Of a stretch of 64,000 bases of DNA, positions 48,227-57,912 are shown piece by piece. Below the pieces are notes generated by a model. That model had not been told where the DNA came from and did not search any database. It worked only from the letters and a program-made list of their open reading frames with translations. Numbering within the stretch: the first letter of the stretch is position 1; each line of letters starts with the position of its first letter. Origin of the DNA: Alphaproteobacteria bacterium (GTDB lineage: Bacteria > Pseudomonadota > Alphaproteobacteria > Rhizobiales > Devosiaceae); assembly GCA_018828145.1 (NCBI GenBank), contig JAHJWO010000047.1, positions 62,001 to 126,000 of the forward strand, in the 5' to 3' direction. The position numbers were made by a program, and so were the translations under genes.

Positions 48227-50239
48227 TTACTCCGCAGCCCAATTCCCATACATGATCGGCATTGTGCCCACGAGCGCCTTGAAGCGGTCCCAGCTCTTGC
48301 GCTCGGGCAAGGTCCAGCCGGCTTCGGCGATGGCCGAGAGACGCGGGAAGACCAGGCGGTCGAAGATGGCGCGGTCGGTCATGCTCTCGCTCCAGATGCA
48401 GGCCTGGATGCCGAGCAGGTGCTTGAGGCCCTGTTCGGAAAAGCCGGCGCGGGCCTCGAATTCGTAGGTTTCCTGCGGGCCGGACCAGCCGGCCCAGCCG
48501 GCGCCCGGCTCAGCCCAGGCGACGCCATTGGCCATGTCGAGATAATAGCGCTGGCCGGGGGAGACGACGATGTCATAGCCCCGCTCGGCCAGGGCGGCGT
48601 TGATCTCGACATTGCGCCAGCCGATGACGAAGGCCTTGTCCTTGTCGACGGCATCGCCATGCGCGGCCTCTTCCCAGCCGCCGGTAATGGCGCCCTTGGA
48701 CGCGATATAGTCGTGCACGCGGCGGATGAAGGCGGCCTGGATCAGCGCGGTGGGCGAGCCCTCGATCTCGTCGGCGCCGTGATGGTTGCCGAGCTGGTTA
48801 TACTGCGCCTCGTGCTTCTTGCGCATTTCCGGGCCGGACAGCTTTTCGATCATGTCGAGCGCTAGTGGCGAGCCGGACCAGGCCGCCAGCGGCACTTCGT
48901 CGGCGCCGAGATGGAAGATGCCGGCGGGGAACAGCTCGAGCACTTCGTCGACGATGGTCTCGACGAATTTGTAGACCGGCTCATAGGCCGGGTTGAGGCT
49001 GTTGTTGGGGAAGCCCTGGACCGACTGGTATTCCCCGGTTTCGGCCGGATCGCGCAGTTCCGGCAGGGCCTGCAGGGCCGCATAGAAGTGGCCGGGCATG
49101 TCGATCTCGGGGATCACGGCGACGGCGAGGCTATCGGCCAAGGCGACGATCTGGCGGATGACGGGCTTGGAATAGTAACCCCCGGTCGGCTGCGGGCCGG
49201 AGCCGAGCAGCGGCGGCAGGGCCTTGCCATGGCCGCGCCAGGCGCCGATCTCGGTCAGGGCGGGATAGGCGTCGATCTCGACCCGCCAGGCCTCGTCCTC
49301 GCTCAGGTGCCAGTGGAACTTGTTGAGCTTGTTCCAGGCCATCAGCTTGATCAGCCGGCTGACTTCGGCGCCGGTATAGAACTGGCGCGCCACATCGAGA
49401 TGGCAGCCGCGATAGGCAAAGCCCGGCTCGTCGGCAATGGTGCCGCCGGTGGGGAAAACGAAGGTCTGCGGATGCTGCTTGGCGCCGCGCAGGATGTGGC
49501 CCAGCGTCACGAGGCCATAGAACATGCCCTGCCGGGTCGTGGCCTCGACAATGGCTGCGTCCTCGGCGAAATGAACCTCATAGGCTTCGGCACCGAGGCC
49601 ATCCTTGTAGCGGATGGTGACCGGCATGCCGGCCTCGGAGGCGGGGCGAACAATGGCCTCGACAGCAAAGAGATCATCGACCAGGCCGGCAAAGGCCGCG
49701 GCGGCACGGCCCGCATCGGTGCCCTCGGGCTTGAGGTCGAGGCCGGGCGGGGCAATGCGGGCGCCGGTGGTGGCGACCGATTTGGGCCAGGGAATGATCG
49801 ATACGGCGACCGGCGCCTTGGCCGGGACCGGGAATTTGGCCGCGCCCTTGAGCAGCGGCGAATTGTGTCCCTTGGCCTGGGTCGGGGTGGTGGCCAGCGT
49901 CACGATGGTGCCGTCGGCCAGTACGACATAGGCGGCATTGGCGCCGTCGCTCCAGTGGCGCAGGCCATAGGACAGGCCGCGGGCCGTGGACGTCCAGGTC
50001 TGGCCCGGCTGCAGCACGAAGCCGTCGGGCGGCGCGATCAGCGTGTGGTTGGAGAGGCGCTTGAGCAGCTTGCCGTTTTCGAGCGTCGCATGCGGATCGA
50101 TGCGGGCCGGCCCGGAAAAGCCGAGCTGGAAACCGCTGACCGGACTATCGCCCGTATTGGTCAGCTCGATGCCATAGCCAAGCGGGGCGTCATCCTTGGC
50201 AGGGGTCCAGGTGGTGACGAGGGAGAAGGACGTGGTCAT
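48227..50239 (-). CDS. GH20 beta-N-acetylhexosaminidase
   Basis: 670 aa. Removes terminal GlcNAc/GalNAc from chito-oligosaccharides or glycoproteins by substrate-assisted catalysis. The N-terminal 150 residues are a carbohydrate-binding-like domain (YGIELTNTGDSPVSGFQLGFSG); the GH20b domain follows, then the TIM barrel with FHWHLSEDEAWRVEI and the catalytic Asp-Glu pair in FHLGADEVP, and WGE-like ITGGWEEA. No signal peptide is visible, so it is probably cytosolic, acting on imported sugars. ATG at 50239 has GGAG 5 bases upstream. Last gene of the amino-sugar cluster. Confidence 0.93.
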   Translation of the reverse strand: MTTSFSLVTTWTPAKDDAPLGYGIELTNTGDSPVSGFQLGFSGPARIDPHATLENGKLLKRLSNHTLIAPPDGFVLQPGQTWTSTARGLSYGLRHWSDGANAAYVVLADGTIVTLATTPTQAKGHNSPLLKGAAKFPVPAKAPVAVSIIPWPKSVATTGARIAPPGLDLKPEGTDAGRAAAAFAGLVDDLFAVEAIVRPASEAGMPVTIRYKDGLGAEAYEVHFAEDAAIVEATTRQGMFYGLVTLGHILRGAKQHPQTFVFPTGGTIADEPGFAYRGCHLDVARQFYTGAEVSRLIKLMAWNKLNKFHWHLSEDEAWRVEIDAYPALTEIGAWRGHGKALPPLLGSGPQPTGGYYSKPVIRQIVALADSLAVAVIPEIDMPGHFYAALQALPELRDPAETGEYQSVQGFPNNSLNPAYEPVYKFVETIVDEVLELFPAGIFHLGADEVPLAAWSGSPLALDMIEKLSGPEMRKKHEAQYNQLGNHHGADEIEGSPTALIQAAFIRRVHDYIASKGAITGGWEEAAHGDAVDKDKAFVIGWRNVEINAALAERGYDIVVSPGQRYYLDMANGVAWAEPGAGWAGWSGPQETYEFEARAGFSEQGLKHLLGIQACIWSESMTDRAIFDRLVFPRLSAIAEAGWTLPERKSWDRFKALVGTMPIMYGNWAAE

Positions 50240-50274
50240 GAAAGCTCCGGCAAAGACAAGTTGTGAGTGGCGTA

Positions 50275-50389
50275 CCCCCACCTAATCTCCCCCTGGTAGG
50301 GGGAGGAACTGATCGCGTGTTGGGCGAGATCACGCGCCAACCACAATGCTGTCCCTCCCCCTTCTTCAGGGGGAGGCTAGGTGGGGGTC
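50275..50389. repeat. Dispersed palindromic element A, copy 4
   Basis: CCCCCACCTAATCTCCCCC-TGGTA-GGGGGAGG on the left and CCTCCCCCTTCTTCAGGGGGAGG-type arm plus CTAGGTGGGGG on the right; spacer contains TGATCGCGT and GATCACGCG. Lies between the GH20 and RpiR genes, inside a likely operon. Confidence 0.9.
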
Positions 50390-50408
50390 TTTTCGAGTAC
50401 GCGGAACA

Positions 50409-51275
50409 TCAATCCCCCAAGGGCTGGGCGTCGTCGCCGTCGCGGTTGACGACGAGCTGGTGCTTGATGCGGCGCATGGAGGCCACGGCGGAGGGGCCGA
50501 GGCGAGTGGCGACCGTCTGGGCGAGGACGTCGACGGTGGCGAGAAAGGCGTAGCGGCCCGGGGTCGGCCGCAGGATATCGGTGTTCTCGTGCCAGTTGAC
50601 CGGCAGCAGGATGTCGGACTGCGCCGAGACCATGGAGGCCGAGCGGGTGATGACGATGCGCGTCAGGCCATATTCCCCCGCCACGGTCAGCGTCTTGGCG
50701 AGCTGGGCATTGTTGCCCGAGAGCGAGAAGGCGACGATGACGGTGCCCGGCGGGGCGGCGGCGGCGCGCATCATCTGCAGCTGATGATCGTCGGTGGAGG
50801 CGACCTTGAGGCCGAGGCGGAATAGCCGGGTTTCGATTTCCCCCGCCATCATGGAGGAGGCGCCGCCCGAGCCGAAGGCCAGCACGAAGCTCGATTTGAC
50901 GAGGCTTTCGGCGGCCCGCTCGACGGCGGCGAAATCGAGATGGTCGAAGGTTTCGTAGATGATGGACTGGATGCCGTTGACGACACCCTGGGCGATCTCG
51001 TGGACGCTGGACGGACCGGTGGCGGGTGCGAAATAGCGCTGGCCGACGAAGCGCGACTGCGCCAGCCGCACCTTGAAATCGGCATAGCTGTCACAGCCCA
51101 GGCGCCGGCAGAAGCGGGTGACGGTGGGCGGGGAAACCTCGGCATGGGAGGCCAGGTCGACAATGCTCATCTTGAGCACGCTGTCGACATCGGCCAGCAC
51201 GATTTCAGTCAGCGCGCGTTCGGAACGGGTAAACTCGTTCTTCTCGGTCTGCAGCAGCCCGACGATGTCCAGCAT
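50409..51275 (-). CDS. RpiR-family transcriptional regulator (HTH + SIS)
   Basis: 288 aa. N-terminal HTH_6 domain with the RpiR recognition segment VDLASHAEVSPPTVTRFCRRLGCDSYADFKVRL (read in parts, about 37-72) and a C-terminal SIS phosphosugar-binding domain (FVLAFGSGGASSMMAGEIETRLFRLG; VIVAFSLSGNNAQLAKTLTVA). Placed between GH20 and sugar ABC genes, it likely senses a phosphorylated amino sugar and controls this cluster, as MurR/NagR-type RpiR proteins do elsewhere. Confidence 0.92.
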   Translation of the reverse strand: MLDIVGLLQTEKNEFTRSERALTEIVLADVDSVLKMSIVDLASHAEVSPPTVTRFCRRLGCDSYADFKVRLAQSRFVGQRYFAPATGPSSVHEIAQGVVNGIQSIIYETFDHLDFAAVERAAESLVKSSFVLAFGSGGASSMMAGEIETRLFRLGLKVASTDDHQLQMMRAAAAPPGTVIVAFSLSGNNAQLAKTLTVAGEYGLTRIVITRSASMVSAQSDILLPVNWHENTDILRPTPGRYAFLATVDVLAQTVATRLGPSAVASMRRIKHQLVVNRDGDDAQPLGD

Positions 51276-51302
51276 GGCCCCTCCTCAGGCGGTCCTACGG
51301 CG

Positions 51303-52379
<1,077 letters not shown>

Positions 52380-52473
52380 GGCGGTTCTCTCCGGGCGGCG
52401 GGACCAATCCCGCGGGCGGGGTCAAAGATTGCCGCCGCCCTGGTGCGGGCGGCGGCGAGGTCGGAGGACGACC

Positions 52474-53691
52474 TTACTTGTACTGCTCGAGTTCGCCGGC
52501 AGCCTTGGTGAGGGCTTCCTGCGGCTCAGCGGCGCCGGTCACGACGGACTGGACCATTTCGATCATCACGTTCTGCAGGCCGATATAGTCGGTCAGCAGC
52601 GGCTCGGGACCACCGAATTCGATACCGTCGAGGAAGGGCTTCCAGTACGGGGTTTCGGCAACCAGCTCATCGGAGTGGATCGGACGGAGCGGGGTCAGGC
52701 CCTGGGCCATTTCAGCATCCCACTGGCGTTCGCCATCGGTGATGAACTTGGCAAGGCTGGTGGCCTGCTCTTCAACGCCGGTGCCCTTGAAGATGGCCAG
52801 CGAGTCGGTGATCAGCAGCGTGCCGGGACCCTTGGCATCGGGGCCGAGCGGAAGCGGGGCGACACCCCAGTTCATGCCGGCTTCTTCAGCGCGCAGGGCA
52901 GCACCGACGCTGGCTTCGATCATGGCAACGCCACCGTCGAGCCAGATGGCGCGGACTTCGTTCTGCTCATAGGCGGTCGGGCCTTCTTCGGAATAGGGCA
53001 CGATGTCCTTGAGGGCGGTGAGGGCGGCCAGAACCTGCGGGCTGTCCATGACGATATTGCCATCGGAATCGATGATCAGGCCGTCATTGGTGTAAACCCA
53101 ATGGAGGAACTGGTGCATGGTGTTGTCGAAGGTCTTGGCGACAAGGCCATAGCCGGCCGCATCGGTGTTCTCGGTGATCTGCTTGGCGAAAGCGATCTTT
53201 TCTTCCCAGGTGGCGGGGGGAACTTCGGGGTCGAGGCCGGCGGCTTCGAACAGGTCCTTGTTCCAGAACAGCGCCTTGGTGGAGAAAGCCACCGGCACGC
53301 CCCACTGGGTGCCGTCGAAGGTGACGGTCTCGGGGACGAAGTTGTAGTAGGACGCCTTTTCCTCGTCGGTCATCGGCACGGGAACGATCAGGTCGTTCTG
53401 GGCGAACTGCTTGAGGGTGCGCGAGCCGACATAGGCCAGCGAGACCGGCGTGCCGGCAGCGGCGAGCGTGGTCACCTTGTCCTGGCACTGGCCCCAGCCG
53501 ACGACTTCGGGAGCGACCTTGAAGCCGGGATTGGCGGCTTCCCATTCGGCAAAGTATTCCGCATAGCCGGCGGTCAGCTCGTCACCGCAGTTGATGAAGG
53601 TGATTTCCTTGACGTCCTGGGCCAGGGCGGCCGGCGCGGCGCTGGCCAGGGCCAGCAGCGACACGGCAAAAAGTCCGGTAGTTTTTATCAC
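52474..53691 (-). CDS. Extracellular sugar-binding protein of the ABC importer
   Basis: 405 aa, cluster B family-1 binding protein. Signal peptide (TTGLFAVSLLALASAAPAALAQ), then ITFINCGDELTAGYAEYFAEWEAANPGFKV, WGVPVAFSTKALFWNKDLFEAAGLDP and FITDGERQWDAEMAQG. GTG at 53691 has GGGAG 7 bases upstream; the open frame extending to 54426 lies over the permease gene and is rejected. Ligand is probably an oligosaccharide of amino sugars, from the GH20 neighbour. Confidence 0.9.
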   Translation of the reverse strand: MIKTTGLFAVSLLALASAAPAALAQDVKEITFINCGDELTAGYAEYFAEWEAANPGFKVAPEVVGWGQCQDKVTTLAAAGTPVSLAYVGSRTLKQFAQNDLIVPVPMTDEEKASYYNFVPETVTFDGTQWGVPVAFSTKALFWNKDLFEAAGLDPEVPPATWEEKIAFAKQITENTDAAGYGLVAKTFDNTMHQFLHWVYTNDGLIIDSDGNIVMDSPQVLAALTALKDIVPYSEEGPTAYEQNEVRAIWLDGGVAMIEASVGAALRAEEAGMNWGVAPLPLGPDAKGPGTLLITDSLAIFKGTGVEEQATSLAKFITDGERQWDAEMAQGLTPLRPIHSDELVAETPYWKPFLDGIEFGGPEPLLTDYIGLQNVMIEMVQSVVTGAAEPQEALTKAAGELEQYK

Positions 53692-53768
53692 GTTTAGTCT
53701 CCCTTGGTGTGCGACCCGATCGGGTGCGCTTCTCCGGGCTGGGGCTGGCTGGCCCCGTGCCCAAAATC

Positions 53769-54701
53769 CTACTGCTTGATTGCCCCGGCCGTGAGCCCGG
53801 CCACAAGGTAACGTTGCAGGAATACGATGACGACCATGACCGGCAGCACGCCCACGAAACTGGCGGCCATCAGCTCGTTCCAGATCACCTCCTGCTTGCC
53901 GAAGAAGGCGAAGAGCCCGATCGGCAGCGGCATGAATTCGGATTTGGAATTGAAGGTCAGGGCGAAGATGAACTGCTGCGCATAGGCGCCGATGAAGGTC
54001 ATGATGGCGACCACGACGATGCCCGGCATGGCCAGCGGCAGGATGACCCGGCGCAGGGTATAGAGGCGGGATGCGCCATCGACCCAGGCGGCTTCGTCCA
54101 GCTCCTTGGGGATGCGGATCATATAGGTGCGCAGCAGCCAGATGGACGAGGGGATGAGGAAGGCGGCGCCGGGGACGATCATGGCCCAATAGGTGTTGAG
54201 CAGGCCCAGGCTTCGCATCAGGCGGAACAGCGGGATGAGCAGCACGGCGCCCGAGAACATGTTGACCGCGAGGAACCCGCCCAGCATGAGGCCGGCGCCA
54301 TTGAACTGGAAGCGGGCGAAGGCATAGGCGGCGGGCACCACGACGATGACCACGACAATGGTCACGATCGAGGAGATGAAGAAGGAATTGAAGATATAGA
54401 GGCCCAGGAGAGGCACGCTGTCCCACATGCGGATATAGGCGTCGAAGGAGCCATTGCTGGGCCAGAAGCTGTAGGGCGTCGAGAACAGCAGTGCGAGCGG
54501 CTTGAGCGAGACGAGGAAGCCTTCGATGAAGGGCGCCAGCACGAAGAACAGGAAGACGGCCAGCCCGGCATAAAGGCCCAGGGCCTCGTACCAGCGATAG
54601 CGGTCGATCATCGGCTTGGTGCTGCGCAGCTTGAACTTGGGCCGGACGATGGCGGGGCTATCAACGGCTGCCACTTCGGTGGTGCGGGCGACGTCGCTCA
54701 T
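53769..54701 (-). CDS. Sugar ABC transporter permease (MalG type)
   Basis: 310 aa with a cytoplasmic N-terminal tail of about 40 residues, six membrane helices and the EAA loop PKELDEAAWVDGASRLYTLRRVILPLAMPGI (parts). ATG at 54701 overlaps the stop of the upstream permease (ATGA). A longer frame upstream to 55091 crosses that gene and is rejected. Confidence 0.92.
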   Translation of the reverse strand: MSDVARTTEVAAVDSPAIVRPKFKLRSTKPMIDRYRWYEALGLYAGLAVFLFFVLAPFIEGFLVSLKPLALLFSTPYSFWPSNGSFDAYIRMWDSVPLLGLYIFNSFFISSIVTIVVVIVVVPAAYAFARFQFNGAGLMLGGFLAVNMFSGAVLLIPLFRLMRSLGLLNTYWAMIVPGAAFLIPSSIWLLRTYMIRIPKELDEAAWVDGASRLYTLRRVILPLAMPGIVVVAIMTFIGAYAQQFIFALTFNSKSEFMPLPIGLFAFFGKQEVIWNELMAASFVGVLPVMVVIVFLQRYLVAGLTAGAIKQ

Positions 54702-55585
54702 TTGGCTTCTCCCTGCGAAAGTTTGCGCACGGCGCGGAAGTAAACGATGCAGAAGATCGAGACGAAGATGCAGATGACCACGGCGCGGGCGGCGCCTTCG
54801 CCATATTTGCGGCTGCCCATGGCGGTCTTGTAGGTGTCGATGATCATCGTGGTGGTGGAGCCCGAGGGCCCGCCCTGGGTCAGGATCCAGATGATGTCGA
54901 AGGAATTGAAGGTGGCGATGAGCGAGAGCAGGCTCATGGTCAGCACGGCCGGGATCATCAGCGGCAGGGTGATGCGGCGGAAGCGGTAGAAGCGCCCTGC
55001 CCCGTCGGTCCAGGCGGCCTCGTGCAGATCGCGCGGAATGGACTGCATGGCGGCCAGGAAATAGATGGTGACCATGGGCACGCCGATCCACACGTCGGTG
55101 ACGATGGTGGCCCAGAAGGCGGTGTCGCCATAGGCCAGCCAGGCGACCGGGCGATCGATGACGCCGAAATTCTGCAACAGGCCGGAAATCATGCCGAACT
55201 GGCCGTTATACATCCAGCCCCACATGAAGATGCCGATGGCCATGGGCACGACCCAGGGCGGCATGATCAGGATGCGGAACAGCGTCTGGCCGGGAATGGC
55301 GGCATTGAGCAGCACGGCGCCGCACATGCCGATCACCATCTTCATGCCCACCGAGAGCATGGTCCAGATGAAGGTGCGGATGATCACCTCGGTGAAATTG
55401 CCGGCGGTGAAGATGCGCAGGTAATTGGCCCAGCCGACAAAATCGTAATCGGGGCGCAGGGAGGCGTTAGTGAAGGAGAGGATGAAGGTGTCGACCAGCG
55501 GATAGGCGACGATGATCAGGATATAGATCAATGCCGGGGCCAGCAGGGCCAGGGCGAACATTACGGCGCTACGGCTGCTGGTCAT
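54698..55585 (-). CDS. Sugar ABC transporter permease (MalF type)
   Basis: 295 aa, six helices, EAA loop PRDLHEAAWTDGAGRFYRFRRITLPLMIPAV (parts) near residue 195. The two permeases form the heterodimeric channel. It starts 11 bases after the Gfo/Idh gene ends. Confidence 0.92.
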   Translation of the reverse strand: MTSSRSAVMFALALLAPALIYILIIVAYPLVDTFILSFTNASLRPDYDFVGWANYLRIFTAGNFTEVIIRTFIWTMLSVGMKMVIGMCGAVLLNAAIPGQTLFRILIMPPWVVPMAIGIFMWGWMYNGQFGMISGLLQNFGVIDRPVAWLAYGDTAFWATIVTDVWIGVPMVTIYFLAAMQSIPRDLHEAAWTDGAGRFYRFRRITLPLMIPAVLTMSLLSLIATFNSFDIIWILTQGGPSGSTTTMIIDTYKTAMGSRKYGEGAARAVVICIFVSIFCIVYFRAVRKLSQGEAK

Positions 55586-55596
55586 GGGCCTATCCC

Positions 55597-56760
55597 TCAG
55601 TTCGCTCGCCCGAGGGCGGCGTCGAATTGCTGCCAGATCGGGGTCATGTCGATGACGGATCGGGTCCGCATGGCCTGATCCATGGTGAGGGCCAGAAGGC
55701 CCGCCTCGAGAGCGTCGGTCACCGATACGGGGAGCGGCACGCCTTCGAGCATATGCTTGAGAATGTCCTCGGCCATCTGCTCGTCAGCGCCATAGTGCTG
55801 ACTGAGGCCGCTGGTCTTGTAGGTGGTGTCGACCAGGCGATCGGAGGTGCGGCTGTCGGTGACGCGCAGGAAATTGCGGATGAAGTCACCCTCGGCCATG
55901 CCCTTGGCGCCCATCACGGCAAAGCGGCGGAAATCGTCGGGGACATTGAGATTGGTGTGAAAGCTCAGGGCGGCACCGTTTTCGTACTGCACCATGGCGG
56001 TCTGGAAATCGATGATGTCGCCGTCGCTGTCGAAGACCTTGTCGCTGCCCATCCAGCCGGCCGGCTTGCGATGGTAGACTTCCATGTCGTTGATGCCGAG
56101 ATTTTGCGGCGCATTGGCCGGCACGAAGGTGCGGCGGCCGCCAAAGCTCGAGACATATTGCGGCCGGCAGCCCATGACCCCGTTATAGAGATCGAGGTCG
56201 TGGCAGCACTTTTCCAGCATGAAGCTGCCCGAATAGCGCTCGTAGCGGCGCCAGTCGCGCATGAAGAAGGCGCCGTGATAGGGCGGGATATGCTCGGAGG
56301 CCTCGATGGAGGTGACGTCGCCGAGCAGGCCATCGGCCTGGGCCTGCCGCAGGTCGACATAGAGCGGGGCATAGCGCAGCACGAGGCCCACCATGACATT
56401 GTCCGAGCCATACTGGGCAATGAGCCTAGCCAGCTCCATGGTCTCGTCGACCGTGGTCACCACCGGCTTTTCGGTGAAGATCTTTTTGCCACGCTCCAGA
56501 CCAATGCGGATGTGCTCGAGATGGAGATGGTTGGGCGAGCCCACCATCAGCAGATCGAGCTCCTCGCTGTCGAGCATCGCCTCGAGCGAGCCATAGGACT
56601 TGCCGACCGATACGCCGTGCTCGGTGGCATAGGGCAGGCCGGCGGGAGCGGGATCGACATAGCCGGCAATCGTGAAGTCAGGCCTGGCCAGGGAGAAGAC
56701 CCGAGCCAGATATCCCAGACGATAACCAAGGCCGATAATGCCGACGCGCATGCTGTCCAT
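55597..56760 (-). CDS. Gfo/Idh/MocA-family oxidoreductase
   Basis: 387 aa. N-terminal Rossmann fold VGIIGLGYRLGYLARVFSL, EKP motif KIFTEKPVVTTVDE carrying the catalytic Lys, and the C-terminal sheet domain with MLEKCCHDLDLYNGVMG, where HDLD is the usual catalytic His/Asp area. Members oxidise sugars or sugar derivatives with NAD(P). First gene of the operon feeding the ABC importer and GH20; probably modifies the imported sugar, identity unknown. Confidence 0.9.
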   Translation of the reverse strand: MDSMRVGIIGLGYRLGYLARVFSLARPDFTIAGYVDPAPAGLPYATEHGVSVGKSYGSLEAMLDSEELDLLMVGSPNHLHLEHIRIGLERGKKIFTEKPVVTTVDETMELARLIAQYGSDNVMVGLVLRYAPLYVDLRQAQADGLLGDVTSIEASEHIPPYHGAFFMRDWRRYERYSGSFMLEKCCHDLDLYNGVMGCRPQYVSSFGGRRTFVPANAPQNLGINDMEVYHRKPAGWMGSDKVFDSDGDIIDFQTAMVQYENGAALSFHTNLNVPDDFRRFAVMGAKGMAEGDFIRNFLRVTDSRTSDRLVDTTYKTSGLSQHYGADEQMAEDILKHMLEGVPLPVSVTDALEAGLLALTMDQAMRTRSVIDMTPIWQQFDAALGRAN

Positions 56761-56820
56761 ACCCTGCTGAAGATCGCCAATCTCTTTCGGATTGGTCGGG
56801 AATTCTGTAAACGATTTTCA

Positions 56821-56850
56821 AGACTAGGATCGTTCCGAAAGCAATGTCAA
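56821..56850 (-). promoter_or_regulatory. Candidate sigma-70 promoter for the Gfo/Idh-ABC operon
   Basis: On the minus strand TTGACA (56850-56845) and TAGTCT (56826-56821) are 18 bases apart, giving a perfect -35 and a weak -10. Expected start of transcription is about 55 bases before the Gfo/Idh ATG. Confidence 0.45.
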
Positions 56851-57029
56851 CACGAATCCGGTCCACATTCAATACCAATTTAAACCACCCGCCGACTTTG
56901 CTCAAAGCAGCGCCATTTTGCTGAATATCTGGGCGTTTGTATCGTGTTCGATGCCGGCTCGGGTGTGGACAAACTCTCCGGAAACGGGCAGCATGTTCAG
57001 ATTGGTATTCATCTGGGCTCCACTGGTTG

Positions 57030-57064
57030 GTTTCATCCAGATTTCACCAATGAAAATATGAAAC
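57030..57064. promoter_or_regulatory. Nested dyad GTTTCAT...ATGAAAC with inner TTTCA-CCAA-TGAAA
   Basis: Outer 7-base arms GTTTCAT (57030-57036) and ATGAAAC (57058-57064) enclose an inner perfect dyad TTTCA-CCAA-TGAAA (57042-57055). Candidate operator, perhaps for the RpiR protein of the cluster, though it lies nearer the NTF2-like gene. Confidence 0.4.
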
Positions 57065-57125
57065 ACAATTGGCGCAGGGCCGATAGCGGCGCCGCGCCGC
57101 CGCCCTGCGAACCGCGAGAGCCCTG

Positions 57126-57617
57126 ATGAGCAGCACCAATCCCTTCCCCAACGATCCCGACCGCAGCGCCATCTGGACCATGCTGGTGGAGCGCGACATC
57201 GCCGCCTTCGTCGCCGCCGACTGGTCGATGGTCGACGGGGATTTCGTCAAGGAGGGGTTCCTGGGCATCAATGGCAAGAAGTCGGGCAATCCCGATGACT
57301 GGCGCATCAGCTTTCCCACGCTCGAGGCCTATCGTGACGACTGGATCCGCCAGGCGCAGGAAAGCCAGAAACTGGTCTATGCCGAAGACGTGCTGACCGG
57401 CATCCACCGCGCCACCAGCCTCACCGAGATCGAGATCAATGGCGACATCGCCATCGCGCACAAGAAGTTCGACGGCTCCATCGCGCTGGCCGATGGCGGC
57501 AGGGACGTCCTCAACTGGCAGACGCTCTACTTCTGCCGCAAGGTCGATGGGGTGTGGAAGCTGACCGGCTTTGCGGGATATCTGCCCTATCCGATGGGCT
57601 TGGCGCCGTCCCTCTAA
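57126..57617 (+). CDS. NTF2-like / SnoaL-fold protein
   Basis: 163 aa, no signal peptide. N-terminal helices (DRSAIWTMLVERDIAAFVAADWSMVDGDF), a central segment and C-terminal strands (GDIAIAHKKFDGSIALADGG; NWQTLYFCRKVDGVWKLTGFAGYLPYP) match the NTF2-like cone fold, where small-molecule binding or isomerase roles are common. The pairing DxxxV...W and the late LYFCRKVDGVWKLTGF strand pair are typical. Function unknown; divergent from the amino-sugar operon. Confidence 0.75.
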   Translation: MSSTNPFPNDPDRSAIWTMLVERDIAAFVAADWSMVDGDFVKEGFLGINGKKSGNPDDWRISFPTLEAYRDDWIRQAQESQKLVYAEDVLTGIHRATSLTEIEINGDIAIAHKKFDGSIALADGGRDVLNWQTLYFCRKVDGVWKLTGFAGYLPYPMGLAPSL

Positions 57618-57707
57618 GGCAAGTCGCTTCGGTGGGGCGATTTGAGCCGACAAGGCCATGAGAGCTGCGCTCGAATGGCACGAACGCGCCGCAACCACCG
57701 GGCGGCA

Positions 57708-57743
57708 CCTCCCCCTTGATGGGGGAGGCTGGGAGGGGGTGGC
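57708..57743. repeat. Dispersed palindromic element A, partial copy 5
   Basis: One arm only: CCTCCCCCTTGATGGGGGAGG followed by CTGGGAGGGGGTGG. It equals the right arm of copy 1 almost exactly. The left arm is missing or replaced by unrelated sequence; a C-rich stretch CACCCCCCACCCTTG lies at about 57770 in the same 295-base gap. Confidence 0.75.
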
Positions 57744-57785
57744 GGTTGGCCCCGATATTCGGGCCAAACACCCCCCACCCTTGAT

Positions 57786-57861
57786 CCAGCCATTCGGGCA
57801 TAGCCCTCATGGCCTTGTTCACTAAAATCGCTCCGCCGGAGCGATTTTGCCCCTAGGGGCC
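57786..57861. repeat. Dispersed element C, copy 1, with 11-base hairpin
   Basis: A block CCA-TTCGGGCATAGCC-C-TCATGGCCTT followed by hairpin AAAATCGCTCC-GCC-GGAGCGATTTT (57824-57848) and the palindrome GCCCCTAGGGGC. A matching block with the same hairpin occurs at 60554-60622. The hairpin is terminator-like on both strands. Upstream of the MFS gene. Confidence 0.8.
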
Positions 57862-57912
57862 GCTCTCAAGCCCCGCAAGGGGGAGGGTGTCGACTGAAAA
57901 CTCCGAGGCCTC

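Larger units (their letters stand above)
56761..57125. promoter_or_regulatory. Divergent promoter region of the amino-sugar operon
   Basis: 365 bases between the leftward Gfo/Idh gene and the rightward NTF2-like gene, AT-richer than the surroundings. Contains a leftward sigma-70-like promoter (56821-56850) and a TTTCAT/ATGAAA dyad (57030-57064). No open reading frame with coding character was seen. Confidence 0.6.

Noticed and set aside
52474..54426. 650-aa extended sugar-binding protein
   Set aside because: Extension overlaps the permease gene; a signal peptide and ribosome site begin at GTG 53691.
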